NCBI GenBank assembly: GCA_019163375.1
Contig: JAFLKK010000002.1
Location: 186,001-250,000 of the forward strand
DNA length: 64,000 bases
Reading direction: 5' to 3'
Origin: Paludibacter sp.
Lineage (GTDB): Bacteria; Bacteroidota; Bacteroidia; Bacteroidales; Paludibacteraceae
The notes below the pieces were generated by a model. It saw only the letters and a list, made by a program, of their open reading frames with translations, was not told where the DNA came from and ran no database searches. A program made the translations under genes and the position numbers. Shown piece by piece: positions 26,301 to 35,200 of the stretch (its first letter is position 1; every line of letters starts with the position of its first letter).

Positions 26301-26709
26301 AATCAGTAATATTGTAAATCCGTGAGCCGGCACGATACCGACTTTCAATATGAACGGCATCGTTCAGTGCAATAGTTTTTTGCTTGTTGCCAATGCTGAA
26401 ACTCAGATTTCCACCCATGCGAGGCAGGTAAAGTGCGAATTCAGGTACATCGCCCGTTTCTACACGAAAACCGGTGTTTGTTCCATAAAGTGCACGATTG
26501 AATTTATTTTTTCCGTTTACAATCACAAAATCCTGTCCATCGGGAGTGTATCGCAGGTTGCGCTCTCCTTTGTTAGTTTGGGTAGGTGCAATGAATTTAT
26601 TTAATTCCGGATCAAATACTTTCGTGTCCGCATTTTGAGTTTGGGCAACTATTGATTGTGCCAATAATTCCAAACAAAAGAAAATGGAGAAAGATATATT
26701 TCTTAGCAT
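23329..26709 (-). CDS. Secreted DUF4450-type protein with all-alpha glycosidase-like barrel
   Basis: A 1126-residue exported protein (signal ends IVAQTQ, about residue 23). The N-terminal part (RNLRYTPDGQDFVIVNGKNKFNRALYG onward, about 50-300) resembles DUF4450. The middle (about 310-720) looks like an (alpha/alpha)6 barrel of the six-hairpin glycosidase type: MHHYDMNLCYIDELLWHLNWTGD, YDPDNDGLYDAYCCIWASDALYYNSG, WLPYSWSINNVAFAEVAHTALAYWQ. A beta-rich tail of about 400 residues follows. It is the last of five sugar-degradation genes. It probably acts on a pectin or rhamnogalacturonan side chain; substrate and mechanism are not known to me. Confidence 0.75.
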   Translation of the reverse strand: MLRNISFSIFFCLELLAQSIVAQTQNADTKVFDPELNKFIAPTQTNKGERNLRYTPDGQDFVIVNGKNKFNRALYGTNTGFRVETGDVPEFALYLPRMGGNLSFSIGNKQKTIALNDAVHIESRYRAGSRIYNITDSLLGKGHICLTALAMSQAEGIIIKVETFGIPNKTLLSWKFGGASDTRFSREGDLGVDPIDCFELKPEYCIGNIYTLNKNSFSLTFGAKQDKKLVGTFPTKATLSIDPDLPVLLGKMNLSGNTTFYLLIKLPENTETVRYNSLPSIFGKSEADRSVLASRIKIDTPDPYLNTLGGTLAVAADGIWSGETWLHGAVGWRMPLSGWRAAYTGDVLGWHDRARKHFDAYASSQVTAVPPTRPHPTQDTALNLARAEKSWGTQMYSNGYICRNPHENNKMHHYDMNLCYIDELLWHLNWTGDLEYATKIWPVLTSSLAWEKRNYDPDNDGLYDAYCCIWASDALYYNSGAVTHSSAYNFRANKMAAEIAIKTGQDPKPYAKEAEKILKALNARLWISGKGHWAEYQDFMGEKKVHESAAVWTIYHAIDSEVQDAFQGYQATRYLDTEIPHIPVVAKGLKDEGYATISTSNWLPYSWSINNVAFAEVAHTALAYWQVGRNEEGFKLLKSSILDGMYLGASPGNVGQISYYDAARGESYRDFGDPIGTTSRAVVEGLFGIIPDAMNGQLILRPGFPQSWDHASIATPDIEFNFKRSGKTDTYIVQPHFEKPLIFKLQIKACSDSITSLTLNGKSIEWKLAEVANGCPLIEITASNSGKIEIIWGGRKLANQYSEIISRQNAQFEFRSNAKITNLVDPQKVLDKVISKPNTISGTIVGATGHRTIFVELAQGQMKWWQPINIEIEQRMIKKMAAFSNVNGANCEQIKMDQLFNDSVTNIFKNKYLSPRSPYTTLQIPTQGTGEWCHPTTTAIIDDAGIRKNVQNNVLQTKLGVPFRTPSTGKNIAFSSLWDNFPSTLNTPLSGSASHAYLLMAGTTNHMQTHFINGRINVEYTDGSRDTLELVNPENWCPIEQDYFEDRLAFKLNASRPYRLHLKTGLVSNDLQKDLKIDGVYGRKIDGGAALLLDMPLDITKILRKISVQTVANDVIIGLMSVTLQR

Positions 26710-26833
26710 GTGCTGTACTTCAAATTGATTGAACTGAAAAAAGGTTCAAGATACACATTTACAGTGAATTTCCCGAACCTTTCTGTTATTTTGAAAAATA
26801 TATTTGTTCAGACCTATTGCCGGAACAGATGAG

Positions 26834-28936
26834 TTACGGCATGGGCAGAAGACCTTCCCATTTCACATTCCATTTACCATCTTTTGGGAAGCCGGGATTT
26901 TTGGTTTTATTACCATCCCAACCGGCACACATCATCGATATAGCTGTTAGCAAACCACCATTACCCGGTAGGTAAATGCGCAAGCGACTATCCTGATAGT
27001 TATGTCCGTTTACTAAATACGTATTGGTTCGTTTGTCCATAAGCAGGGCACCAACTGCTTTCTCTCCATCACCAAGTCGGGCAGCGTTCATGGCTGTCAT
27101 AGGGTAATCCCAGCCCCAGGTTTTTCCCCAGTTCCAATTGACCCAAATCCAGTTGAGCGTGTTTTGCATGTAATCGGTACGTACCAACGGACATTTTGGA
27201 AGTATTCCGTAAGCTCCCAATACGGCCATATGGTCGGAAGTGAAACGAATATCTTTATAGGTGTCAGTGGCAGTTTCGGCAGCCAGATAGAGTTTGTCCT
27301 GATAGGCCAATGGCGATAGTTTATCAATCATTTCGTCCCATTGAAGGTTGCGTTTCAAGCCCATTCGCTCGCGCCATTTTTGAGCTGTACTCATGGCAAA
27401 ATGCCAATATGAAAGTTCAAAAGGAGGATTTACGGTTTCTGATGCACGCAGTGTTTCCTGAGCCGGAATGGCTCCTTTGAGTACATAGCGTCCTTCCAGT
27501 TGATCGTAGGTGGCAAACGAGAACATAAATTTAGCTGTTTCGTCCACCAGTTTGCTGTATTTTTCAAGCACTTCGGGTGAGGGATGACTGCGATAAACCA
27601 GTTCGGCTAAATAGATGATATGCGGTTGTTGCCAAATAAGAAATGAACCCACTTTTGATGGTGCTTCTACGCCTGTAGGGTCAGTCATTTTCATCCAACG
27701 AACCCCCTGAAATCCTTGTCGTTTGGCAATCTCTTTTGCAATAGGGAATGCTTTGTTGTACCAACCGAGACTTCGTTCCAGCAAATCGGAACGTCCCCAA
27801 AGTGCAAACTGTGCTTCGTGCCACCAAATCATTTCGAGATGGAATTTACCATACCATGAGTTGTAGGTCAACCCTGTTTCTTGAGGAGGTACCGAGCCTG
27901 CACATTGAATGGCTAATAAATATTGCGATAGCACCACACGGCGTTCCAGCTCCGGTGCACGTTTGTCTTTACATTGCGAGAAATCTACTGCTCCACCTTT
28001 TGTCCAAAACGCATTCCAGTAATTGTACGCTGCCAATTGGGTTTCGGCTACAGTTGGTTGAACCATTTGGCCGGGTTTACCTGGTAGGAATGCCGCTGTG
28101 AAAGCAAAATTATCCGTTGAAGGTTGAAGCACGAAATAGTTTTTTCCTTTTTCGATGAAAGTGGCAGAACCTTCCCATTGAATATGAACGAAATAGGTAG
28201 TTGCATCAATTTTTCGTTCGAGCAATGCTGAGTTTGTGGTTTGGCTTACAAGGGTTGTGCTGTGTTTGTCGTTGCTGTTCCAATCACAGGCATCATCGCT
28301 GTGTTCACCGGTTGGGTAGGGGAAATGGAATTTTAGACCTAAATGAGCCGTTGAATTAATTTTGGCAGCAATTACATCTTTCTGTGGGTGGCAAGTTGTT
28401 TCAACCTGAACGGTTCTTCCTGATAAGGTGAAATGACTTATAATTTCTCCTTTCCAAAGTTGAAGTTCTTGTTTAATGTCGGTTATTTTATTCAAATAAG
28501 TTGAATCAATTTCAAAGCCGACAATGCCTAAATGCAGGCGGTGTTGGTTTACCCGAAACCATTCTGTAGCTCCTTTTTGGCGTTCCGTTCCGTTGACCTG
28601 AGTAGAATAAGGTTCTTCTTTTCCTCTGAAATTGTAATTTTTCAGTGTCTCGTCGTGAAGGTAATTATTGGGATTCGCAAAACTGTGCCATCCCCATTGG
28701 CTTTGAGTGCCAAGCGGTACGCCACTGCTGTATTTTAGAGGAAAAGTTTGTAAACCTGTGGCATCAACGGTGAACGCAAATTCACCATTCCCAACAGACA
28801 ATGATGCTAATGAATCAAATGCATTGACGTTTGGATTATTTCTGTTTACCAGGGCTTTACGGTCAATAGCTGCTTGCATTAAAGTATTGCAGGTAAACAA
28901 GAAAAGAATAAGACAAGCGAAGTGATTTTTTTTCAT
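26834..28936 (-). CDS. Secreted all-alpha glycoside-hydrolase-like protein, family unassigned
   Basis: A 700-residue exported protein (signal ends MQAAID, about residue 23). The N-terminal beta-sandwich region (LASLSVGNGEFAFTVDATGLQTFP, about 40-290) precedes an (alpha/alpha)6-like domain containing ETGLTYNSWYGKFHLEMIWWHEAQFALWGR (about 350-380), GVRWMKMTDPTGVEAPSKVGSFLIWQQPHIIYLAEL, and WGKTWGWDYPMTAMNAARLGD. The WYGKFHLEMIWWH stretch resembles GH65/GH95/GH63-type catalytic regions, with acidic residues in HLEMIWWHE as candidates. It has no confident CAZy family. It sits between GH105 and the DUF4450 gene. Confidence 0.72.
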   Translation of the reverse strand: MKKNHFACLILFLFTCNTLMQAAIDRKALVNRNNPNVNAFDSLASLSVGNGEFAFTVDATGLQTFPLKYSSGVPLGTQSQWGWHSFANPNNYLHDETLKNYNFRGKEEPYSTQVNGTERQKGATEWFRVNQHRLHLGIVGFEIDSTYLNKITDIKQELQLWKGEIISHFTLSGRTVQVETTCHPQKDVIAAKINSTAHLGLKFHFPYPTGEHSDDACDWNSNDKHSTTLVSQTTNSALLERKIDATTYFVHIQWEGSATFIEKGKNYFVLQPSTDNFAFTAAFLPGKPGQMVQPTVAETQLAAYNYWNAFWTKGGAVDFSQCKDKRAPELERRVVLSQYLLAIQCAGSVPPQETGLTYNSWYGKFHLEMIWWHEAQFALWGRSDLLERSLGWYNKAFPIAKEIAKRQGFQGVRWMKMTDPTGVEAPSKVGSFLIWQQPHIIYLAELVYRSHPSPEVLEKYSKLVDETAKFMFSFATYDQLEGRYVLKGAIPAQETLRASETVNPPFELSYWHFAMSTAQKWRERMGLKRNLQWDEMIDKLSPLAYQDKLYLAAETATDTYKDIRFTSDHMAVLGAYGILPKCPLVRTDYMQNTLNWIWVNWNWGKTWGWDYPMTAMNAARLGDGEKAVGALLMDKRTNTYLVNGHNYQDSRLRIYLPGNGGLLTAISMMCAGWDGNKTKNPGFPKDGKWNVKWEGLLPMP

Positions 28937-29009
28937 TGAACAAACTATTTGTGGCTTTGGATAACAACTGATTCAGGTAAATTAGAATTTACCTGAATCA
29001 GTCGTTTTA

Positions 29010-30314
29010 TTATTTTTTCAATCCGATTTTATCGTATTGATCTTCGGCTCTAATCTCGGTGTATTTCGGAGCGTCTATCATTTCAACCAAAGCACGCAAA
29101 ACCGGGCCCTCACCCATTGGGTCGTTTTCCTGAGTTGGGCGATTGTAATAATATTGCACTGACGGCATAATACCTGTACCAACGCAGATCGCTGTAACAT
29201 CTCCGTTCGGGGTTATTTTGGATAGTATTCCTTTTAATCCTTGTTCAGCTACGTAAATAAAGTCAGGATGCAACCAACCCTCTTTTACTCCCCGGGCAAT
29301 ACCAAAAACAAACATGGCCGTTCCGGTAATTTCTTCGTAGGAGTCTTCTTTGTTAAGCAATTGGTGCCAAAGTCCGTTTTTGCCCTGATAGCGGGCTACT
29401 CCACTGGCTTGTTGCTGGAAGTTTTTGATGACAGCATTGCGCAGCGGATGATTTTTAGGCATGCGCGAAAGCAAATCAGCCTGCGCCATAAATACCCAAC
29501 CGTTTGCACGGCTCCAATGTGCAACTCCATGTTCCTTATTATCGGTGTGGTAGCAGTGGTAGTAAATTTGTTTCTCCGCACACCAAAGATACTTGTTGTA
29601 GTTTAGTATCTGATTAGCTGCATCGGTGAAATACTTGTTATCGCCGGTAAACTTACCCATTCTACTCAAAAAAGAGACAGCCATGAAAGCATCATCCGCC
29701 CATATCGTATTTTCGTGTGGCCAGATGCGGGCAATCGTTCCATCCTTCAACCGCGGTTCCAATACATTGAGATGATGAGCCGTTTCGTTGATGTACTTGA
29801 GAAAAGCATCGTTCGGATGATGTTGTTGAAGTTCAATCAGGCTGGCGCTCATTGGACCATTGTCATCCAACCGTTTGCCACGAAATATCATGTGCCAGCT
29901 AACGTTGCGCACGGCTCCCCAACCTCCTTCAGCAAAAGCGTTGTCGTAAAGTTTTTTGAAATAATCCAGATTCCCTTCGTTAAATACAAAGTTCATGTTT
30001 TTCAAAACATAATTCTCGTATTTTTTGTCGCTTAGTTTATCGCCCAATTCCATAAGAGCGATATTCGTCACTCCGTTGGTATAGTGCCATTGTGTATATT
30101 TCGATTGTACTTCTACATCTTTAGATAATGGAATATTTTTCACAGTGCTGTACGTTTCGCCGGTCTTTTTGTTCTCGAACAAATAGGTGGTTGAGTTGAC
30201 GATGCGCTCTGCAATCTTTGTTGCTGTCTCTTTGGCCGACATATTGGTTTGAGCTTGTACGGTGGGTACACTCAAAAGTAAAGCCACAAAAGGGATGGTA
30301 AATTTTAATTTCAT
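29010..30314 (-). CDS. GH105 unsaturated rhamnogalacturonyl hydrolase
   Basis: A 434-residue exported enzyme (signal ends TVQAQTN, about residue 22) with the GH105 (alpha/alpha)6 signatures: WHYTNGVTNIALMELGD, GGWGAVRNVSWHMIFRGKRLDDNGPMSASLIEL, ARIWPHENTIWADDAFMAVSFLSRMG with the catalytic Asp, and AHWSRANGWVFMAQADLL. GH105 removes the 4,5-unsaturated uronic acid left at chain ends by pectate or rhamnogalacturonan lyases. It is the third gene of the CAZyme run, after GH106 and GH28. Such enzymes are often periplasmic, and the signal peptide agrees. Confidence 0.92.
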   Translation of the reverse strand: MKLKFTIPFVALLLSVPTVQAQTNMSAKETATKIAERIVNSTTYLFENKKTGETYSTVKNIPLSKDVEVQSKYTQWHYTNGVTNIALMELGDKLSDKKYENYVLKNMNFVFNEGNLDYFKKLYDNAFAEGGWGAVRNVSWHMIFRGKRLDDNGPMSASLIELQQHHPNDAFLKYINETAHHLNVLEPRLKDGTIARIWPHENTIWADDAFMAVSFLSRMGKFTGDNKYFTDAANQILNYNKYLWCAEKQIYYHCYHTDNKEHGVAHWSRANGWVFMAQADLLSRMPKNHPLRNAVIKNFQQQASGVARYQGKNGLWHQLLNKEDSYEEITGTAMFVFGIARGVKEGWLHPDFIYVAEQGLKGILSKITPNGDVTAICVGTGIMPSVQYYYNRPTQENDPMGEGPVLRALVEMIDAPKYTEIRAEDQYDKIGLKK

Positions 30315-30518
30315 GAATCTTGCTCTTCTCTTTATTTTGTTTGTTCAGTTCTTCTATTCTTCAAGTTGGAAGAATAATATGCAAATTAACAACAAATATG
30401 GTGTATTAGAAATGGAGTGCTGTACAATAGAATAGAAAAAAGTACAACCTGCATCAATTGCAGGCTGTATGATTGTTTATTAGCTGTTTTTTTGCAAAAT
30501 ATTAGCTGTTGGAATTTA

Positions 30519-32075
30519 TTACTGAATAATTTCTCCGGGCACATTTTTAATATCAATATCCTTGCAATTCAGAATTTTAAGTGCAGGTCCACTCAATGGT
30601 TTGATAACTACATTTTTCAAAACAATGTGTTTGCTCTCTTTTATCTCTCCGCCGGTCTTAGCACTAATCATTGCATTTTCTACGTAGATTCCCTCAATAG
30701 GATTTTCTGGTAATCCGTTGAAATACATGGCACGGGTAGCGTTAGTGCAGGATATGTTTTTGATGTGTATGTTTCTGAAAGTTGGCGTTGTTTCATCTAC
30801 TTTCGGAATAATTCGTTTTACCGGTTGTCCATTTGCATCCTGAAGTACTTCCGAAGCCGACTTATTCATGTAGTACAAGTCGAACAACAAAGGTTCAGTC
30901 ACAATATCCATCATACCAATATTCTCTATAAAGATATTTTCCACCATGCCACCTCGACCCCGTTTACTTTTAAAGCGCAGTCCAACATCTGTACCCATAA
31001 ATTTGCAATTAGCTACTTTCATGTTTCGTACATCGCCAGACATTTCGCTACCAACCACAAAACCTCCATGACCTTTGAAAACGGTGCAATTATCTACAAT
31101 CAGATTCTCACAAACGCGGGCACGTTGGCGACCCTCCTCATCTTTACCGCTTTTTATGCAGATACCATCGTCGCCTACGTCGAATGTTGAATTGATGATC
31201 AGTGAGTTTTTACAAGATTCTAAATCAATGCCGTCACCGTTTTCGGCATAGCTCGGGTTGCGCACGGTCACGCCATCCAAAATTACGTTTTCGCACATGA
31301 GTGGATGCAGATTCCATGCCGGAGAGTTTTGAAATAGAACTCCTTGAAGATAAAGATTTTTACATTCGATAAAACTAACCATTACCGGGCGAAGAAAATC
31401 ACGAATTGAATTCCATTCCGCATCGGTTTTGATGTTTTTCGGAACATTCATATCTGCTAATTGCTGTCCTTTCAGGTATTGTTCAGATGGGAACCAGTAA
31501 TCTTCGCGTTTAAAAACGCCACGATTGGCTGTGAATTTTTTCCAGTAACTTTCAGTCACCGATTGTTTTTTCAATGCACGCCAATAATGTCCGTTGCCGT
31601 CAATAGCTCCATCGCCTGTAATGGCCACATTCGTCAGGTTACGACCTGAGATTGGTGATTGACACCGTTTCGTGGCTAAGCCTTCAAATATTGTTTCAAC
31701 CAATGGATATAAATTCTTATCCGGCGAAAATAAAATGATGGCTCCTTTTTCGAGATGCAGGTTAATATTACTTTTAAAAACAATCGGACCTGTAAACCAA
31801 ACGCCCATAGGTACAATCACTGTGCCACCACCCTGGCTTGAAAGTGTATTTATTGCTTTCGAAAATGCTTCGGTACACAAGTCTGTTCCATTGCCAGTAG
31901 CTCCAAATTCGGAAATCGAAACGCTTTTGTCAGGAAAAACAGGTGCTTCAACCTTTGGCATATTGAAGGGCAGATTATTGTATAAATAATCGTACTTGTA
32001 ATTACTTTGAGCCTGCACTGTAAACCCGGTTAGAGCAAGGATAGCGATAATTAGTGAATGCTTTAATTTCGTCAT
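30519..32075 (-). CDS. GH28 polygalacturonase/rhamnogalacturonase
   Basis: A 518-residue exported protein (signal ends TVQAQS) with a right-handed beta-helix. GH28 motifs are clear: ISEFGATGNGTDLCTEAFSKAI, the NGDGIDLE motif near residue 282, VGDDGICIKSG near residue 302 with the catalytic Asp pair, GHGGFVVGSEMSG near residue 340 with the catalytic His, and RFKSKRGRGG (substrate-binding Arg-Lys). It hydrolyses galacturonosyl bonds in homogalacturonan or rhamnogalacturonan. With GH106 and GH105 beside it, rhamnogalacturonan is the more likely substrate. It lies 41 bases after GH106 ends, so it is probably co-transcribed. Confidence 0.93.
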   Translation of the reverse strand: MTKLKHSLIIAILALTGFTVQAQSNYKYDYLYNNLPFNMPKVEAPVFPDKSVSISEFGATGNGTDLCTEAFSKAINTLSSQGGGTVIVPMGVWFTGPIVFKSNINLHLEKGAIILFSPDKNLYPLVETIFEGLATKRCQSPISGRNLTNVAITGDGAIDGNGHYWRALKKQSVTESYWKKFTANRGVFKREDYWFPSEQYLKGQQLADMNVPKNIKTDAEWNSIRDFLRPVMVSFIECKNLYLQGVLFQNSPAWNLHPLMCENVILDGVTVRNPSYAENGDGIDLESCKNSLIINSTFDVGDDGICIKSGKDEEGRQRARVCENLIVDNCTVFKGHGGFVVGSEMSGDVRNMKVANCKFMGTDVGLRFKSKRGRGGMVENIFIENIGMMDIVTEPLLFDLYYMNKSASEVLQDANGQPVKRIIPKVDETTPTFRNIHIKNISCTNATRAMYFNGLPENPIEGIYVENAMISAKTGGEIKESKHIVLKNVVIKPLSGPALKILNCKDIDIKNVPGEIIQ

Positions 32076-32116
32076 TTCGTAGAATTGAATGGTTTAAAAG
32101 TTTTTTTGCGTTTAAG

Positions 32117-34903
32117 CTATTCGTAAATTGTAAGTTTAACCGGGCTACATAAGCCACTCTCAACGAGTTGCCAGTTACCATAGTTGGATACTTTATAATT
32201 GATGTTTACAATATTTATTTCGTTGAAAATGCGCCAGTTTATGTTGCGTCGGTCGTAGTCTGCAATTCGATTCGCAGGTAAATTGGTTACTTCTATGCGT
32301 AAGCTGTTTTCTCCGGCTTTCAGGTACTTGCCAATGCGACAATCGAAGGGAGCTGCCCATACAATTCCGGCATCGTTGCCATTTACAAATACATGAGCGC
32401 TTTCGCGTACGTCTCCTAAGTTCAAAATATATTCAGCATTAGTTGAAATATTTGCCAGATCGAAAGTAGTTGAGTACACGCCTGTTCCGCAATTTACTTT
32501 CAGGGCTTCGTTTTCAAGTTTTGTCCACGAAGTCAATGTTTTAAGTTCGAAAGTGTCTTTTACGAGCGGCTCACTCTGGCTAAAATGCAATTTCCAGGGA
32601 CGGCTCAATTCTACGGTATGCGTTTCTTTGTTTAAATATTTCCAGTTGGAAATTTGAATATCTTCCATTGTAAATGTTTTCAAAATCAACGACTCACCCG
32701 ATTTTAGCTGAAGGTATACCTGCGCTTTGCCGTTCTGTTGTCGTACATTCGCTTTGCCCGTTTCGCCTGTCATAGGGTCAAATATTTGAGCCGAAGTAGT
32801 CGGGACAGACAATGTAATCCATTCATTTATATCTTGTTTGTGTAATGCGCTGATAAAATAATGATACCCCTCGTTGTTAGTGCGGCGAATGGCATGAAGC
32901 CCATATTTGGTAATCATTTCTTCAGGTTGTATCCCAACAGCCAGCAGTGTTTTTTTGTAATCCGAGCCGGTAATTACTGTCCCGTTTTTAATGGGTTGAA
33001 TACTTGTTTTTGAAAAATCATTTGTCACCGCTAATGTTTTCATGGACAATTTAAACTGCGCTCTGCGTTCTTTTAATTTGGCTAGTCCGGGTACATCTTC
33101 CGGATAGTTTTCCATAAAAACTATTTTTGCACCCTGCGATGTCAGGTCAGCAATGTGTTTTAATACGTTTGCCGGCATTTTTTTTACAGCCGGTACTATT
33201 AAGGCTTTGTATCTGCTACCACTCTTGGTTACAATTTCACCGTTATCACATGTTGATGAGACGATGAACTGATCGGAAATGTAATCAGCATCATACCCGT
33301 TTTCGTAAATAGAGTGCACTACCTTGATAAACTTCGGCATCTTTTTATCCATGTCGTGGATACTGAATTGCAATAATCGTCCGTTTTGTTCGTGCCAAAT
33401 ATCGTATACGGGGAGGTAAATCAGAAAATCATTATCAGGTTTTCCACTTTGCAGAAAGGATTGACACCGGGTAATGTAATTCATCAATGCAGGAGCATCT
33501 TTCCAACTACTATTGGTGGGCGACATGTCGATAGAGGCATAAAATTTCCAGCCCGGCCAGGCTGCATCTTTTGGTGAATAGGTTGTGCCGTGAAAATTCA
33601 TATGATTTACACCTGCCACAAACATTAAATCCAAATCGGGTTTACATTGCGAAAGTGAAGTGCGAAAATGCTCTGTCAACCATGTAAATGTCTCTGAAGA
33701 CGTTAGTTGTTTTCCCGAAATATGTGCTGCTGACGAAGCATATTTCAGCATCGACAATTCCGAATCATTCTTACGTGTCAGAGAATCTTTGCGTAATCCT
33801 TTTATCCCGAAATCAGATAAACCAAAGCCTTCGCATTCGGGCACATCAACAGTTGCGTATAAATCAATCAGGTTTCCTGGTGAACCATGTGCCTGATTTC
33901 TGGTTTTACTTCCATGCATATGTGCCCAGTCCGTCCACTGTTTGGTGAAGTTTTCCAATAATAGTTCCGAAATGGTTTCGCGATAATCCGTCAGCAATCG
34001 TGCAGATTCCTCAGTGCGGTTTTCGTCAAGAAAAACGGGTAGATATTCTTCCAATTTATAGCCACGGCGTGTGTAGAACTGTTCAAACATATCTTCAGTC
34101 CAGTCGGCGCCGTACACTTCGTAGGAGTCGTTGAAAAAGTTATGCGGATAACTTGTATTTGTTTCTGCAAAAGCATTTTCAAAGCGATTTAAGTACTTCT
34201 TTACTGCTGTTTTCGAAAAGTGATCCATAACATATCCCTCACCACCAGGAGCAGCTCGTTTTACCTTTTGGAATGTTTTACCATTGAATACAGCAATTAA
34301 TTGCCAGTTGCCTTTTGGCGCTTTCCATGAGATGTTTCCGGTATTGTCAACTAGTTTTGTGAGGTCTACTACTTTTTTATTCTGAAATGCCATCAAACGC
34401 TGCAACTTTGCTACCGTTTGTTGGTCTTTTTCATCAGGAGTAATTTTTGCAGTGAAGGTTTGTCCACCTGAAATCATATATTTTTTCACTACTAATTTCG
34501 AAGCTGCATCTCCGATAGTTACCTCAGGACCACCAAAAGGCCAGCCAGTTCCGGTGTTCATATCTGTTTGCATGCCCAACCGCCCGGTTTCAGCAATGGT
34601 ATGATTGAGCATCCCCATCCATTTGTTTGAAAGAAAAGGGATATTGTTGTGGTCGTTTTTTTGGACACCGTAAATAGGCGTAATTTCTACCGTTCCAATT
34701 CCGGTTTTGGCATATTCCTCCAGGTTGTATGTTAGGTTGGTTTTGTCCACTGCACTTCCCAGCCACCACCACCTAGCACCGGGGCGCATTTCTGTTGTAA
34801 TTTTTGGCCACGAAGATGTTTGTGCAATTCCTGATGTTCCTAAAAAGGATAAAAGAATTCCTAGTCCAATAAAACGAATTTTAGAGTGGGATGTGATTTT
34901 CAT
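32117..34903 (-). CDS. GH106 alpha-L-rhamnosidase
   Basis: A 928-residue exported protein (signal ends TSGIAQ, about residue 27). GH106 features follow: MRPGARWWWLGSAVDKTNLTYNL, GIGTVEITPIYGV, GMQTDMNTGTGWPFGGPEVT near residue 115, HNFFNDSYEVYGADWTEDMFEQF, SSETFTWLTEHFRTSL, and a C-terminal beta-sandwich (ALKVNCGTGVYSTTFDL; LNLGDVRESAHVFVNGND). These enzymes release L-rhamnose from rhamnogalacturonan or plant glycosides with Ca. It is the first gene of the five-gene run. A minus-strand -7-like element (35033-35040) lies about 130 bases upstream. Confidence 0.92.
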   Translation of the reverse strand: MKITSHSKIRFIGLGILLSFLGTSGIAQTSSWPKITTEMRPGARWWWLGSAVDKTNLTYNLEEYAKTGIGTVEITPIYGVQKNDHNNIPFLSNKWMGMLNHTIAETGRLGMQTDMNTGTGWPFGGPEVTIGDAASKLVVKKYMISGGQTFTAKITPDEKDQQTVAKLQRLMAFQNKKVVDLTKLVDNTGNISWKAPKGNWQLIAVFNGKTFQKVKRAAPGGEGYVMDHFSKTAVKKYLNRFENAFAETNTSYPHNFFNDSYEVYGADWTEDMFEQFYTRRGYKLEEYLPVFLDENRTEESARLLTDYRETISELLLENFTKQWTDWAHMHGSKTRNQAHGSPGNLIDLYATVDVPECEGFGLSDFGIKGLRKDSLTRKNDSELSMLKYASSAAHISGKQLTSSETFTWLTEHFRTSLSQCKPDLDLMFVAGVNHMNFHGTTYSPKDAAWPGWKFYASIDMSPTNSSWKDAPALMNYITRCQSFLQSGKPDNDFLIYLPVYDIWHEQNGRLLQFSIHDMDKKMPKFIKVVHSIYENGYDADYISDQFIVSSTCDNGEIVTKSGSRYKALIVPAVKKMPANVLKHIADLTSQGAKIVFMENYPEDVPGLAKLKERRAQFKLSMKTLAVTNDFSKTSIQPIKNGTVITGSDYKKTLLAVGIQPEEMITKYGLHAIRRTNNEGYHYFISALHKQDINEWITLSVPTTSAQIFDPMTGETGKANVRQQNGKAQVYLQLKSGESLILKTFTMEDIQISNWKYLNKETHTVELSRPWKLHFSQSEPLVKDTFELKTLTSWTKLENEALKVNCGTGVYSTTFDLANISTNAEYILNLGDVRESAHVFVNGNDAGIVWAAPFDCRIGKYLKAGENSLRIEVTNLPANRIADYDRRNINWRIFNEINIVNINYKVSNYGNWQLVESGLCSPVKLTIYE

Positions 34904-35032
34904 ACTTTATTCTCAATGTTTTTATTTAAAGCAGTTTATTAATGATGCCGGAAGTTGTACCGATTTGTTATATAGCATTATAATTGGGGATCATCTAAAA
35001 CTGAATTTTCCATGTTAGTCTGTGTAACAGTA

Positions 35033-35040
35033 CAAAAATA
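35033..35040 (-). promoter_or_regulatory. -7 element ahead of the GH106 cluster
   Basis: The minus strand reads TATTTTTG, matching TAnnTTTG, leaving a leader of roughly 120 bases before GH106. I see no clear -33 or operator. Confidence 0.4.
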
Positions 35041-35145
35041 CTATTTACCCCAGATAGTTATGTGTAATTTTTGATACATATACTGTATTTTTGTACGGAA
35101 ATCAATCTTTTTTCAATTTAGACAAGACTGAGAATACGTTTAAAG

Positions 35146-35182
35146 AAAAAGGGGTTGCCTCAATTTGAGACAACCCCTTTTA
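35146..35182 (-). terminator. Terminator of the pit operon
   Basis: AAAAGGGGTTGCCTC, a short ATT core, then GAGACAACCCCTTTT forms a near-perfect stem with one wobble, giving a T run in the minus-strand RNA. It lies 19 bases after the pit stop codon. Confidence 0.9.
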
Positions 35183-35200
35183 AAGATCGTTTTAATTATT

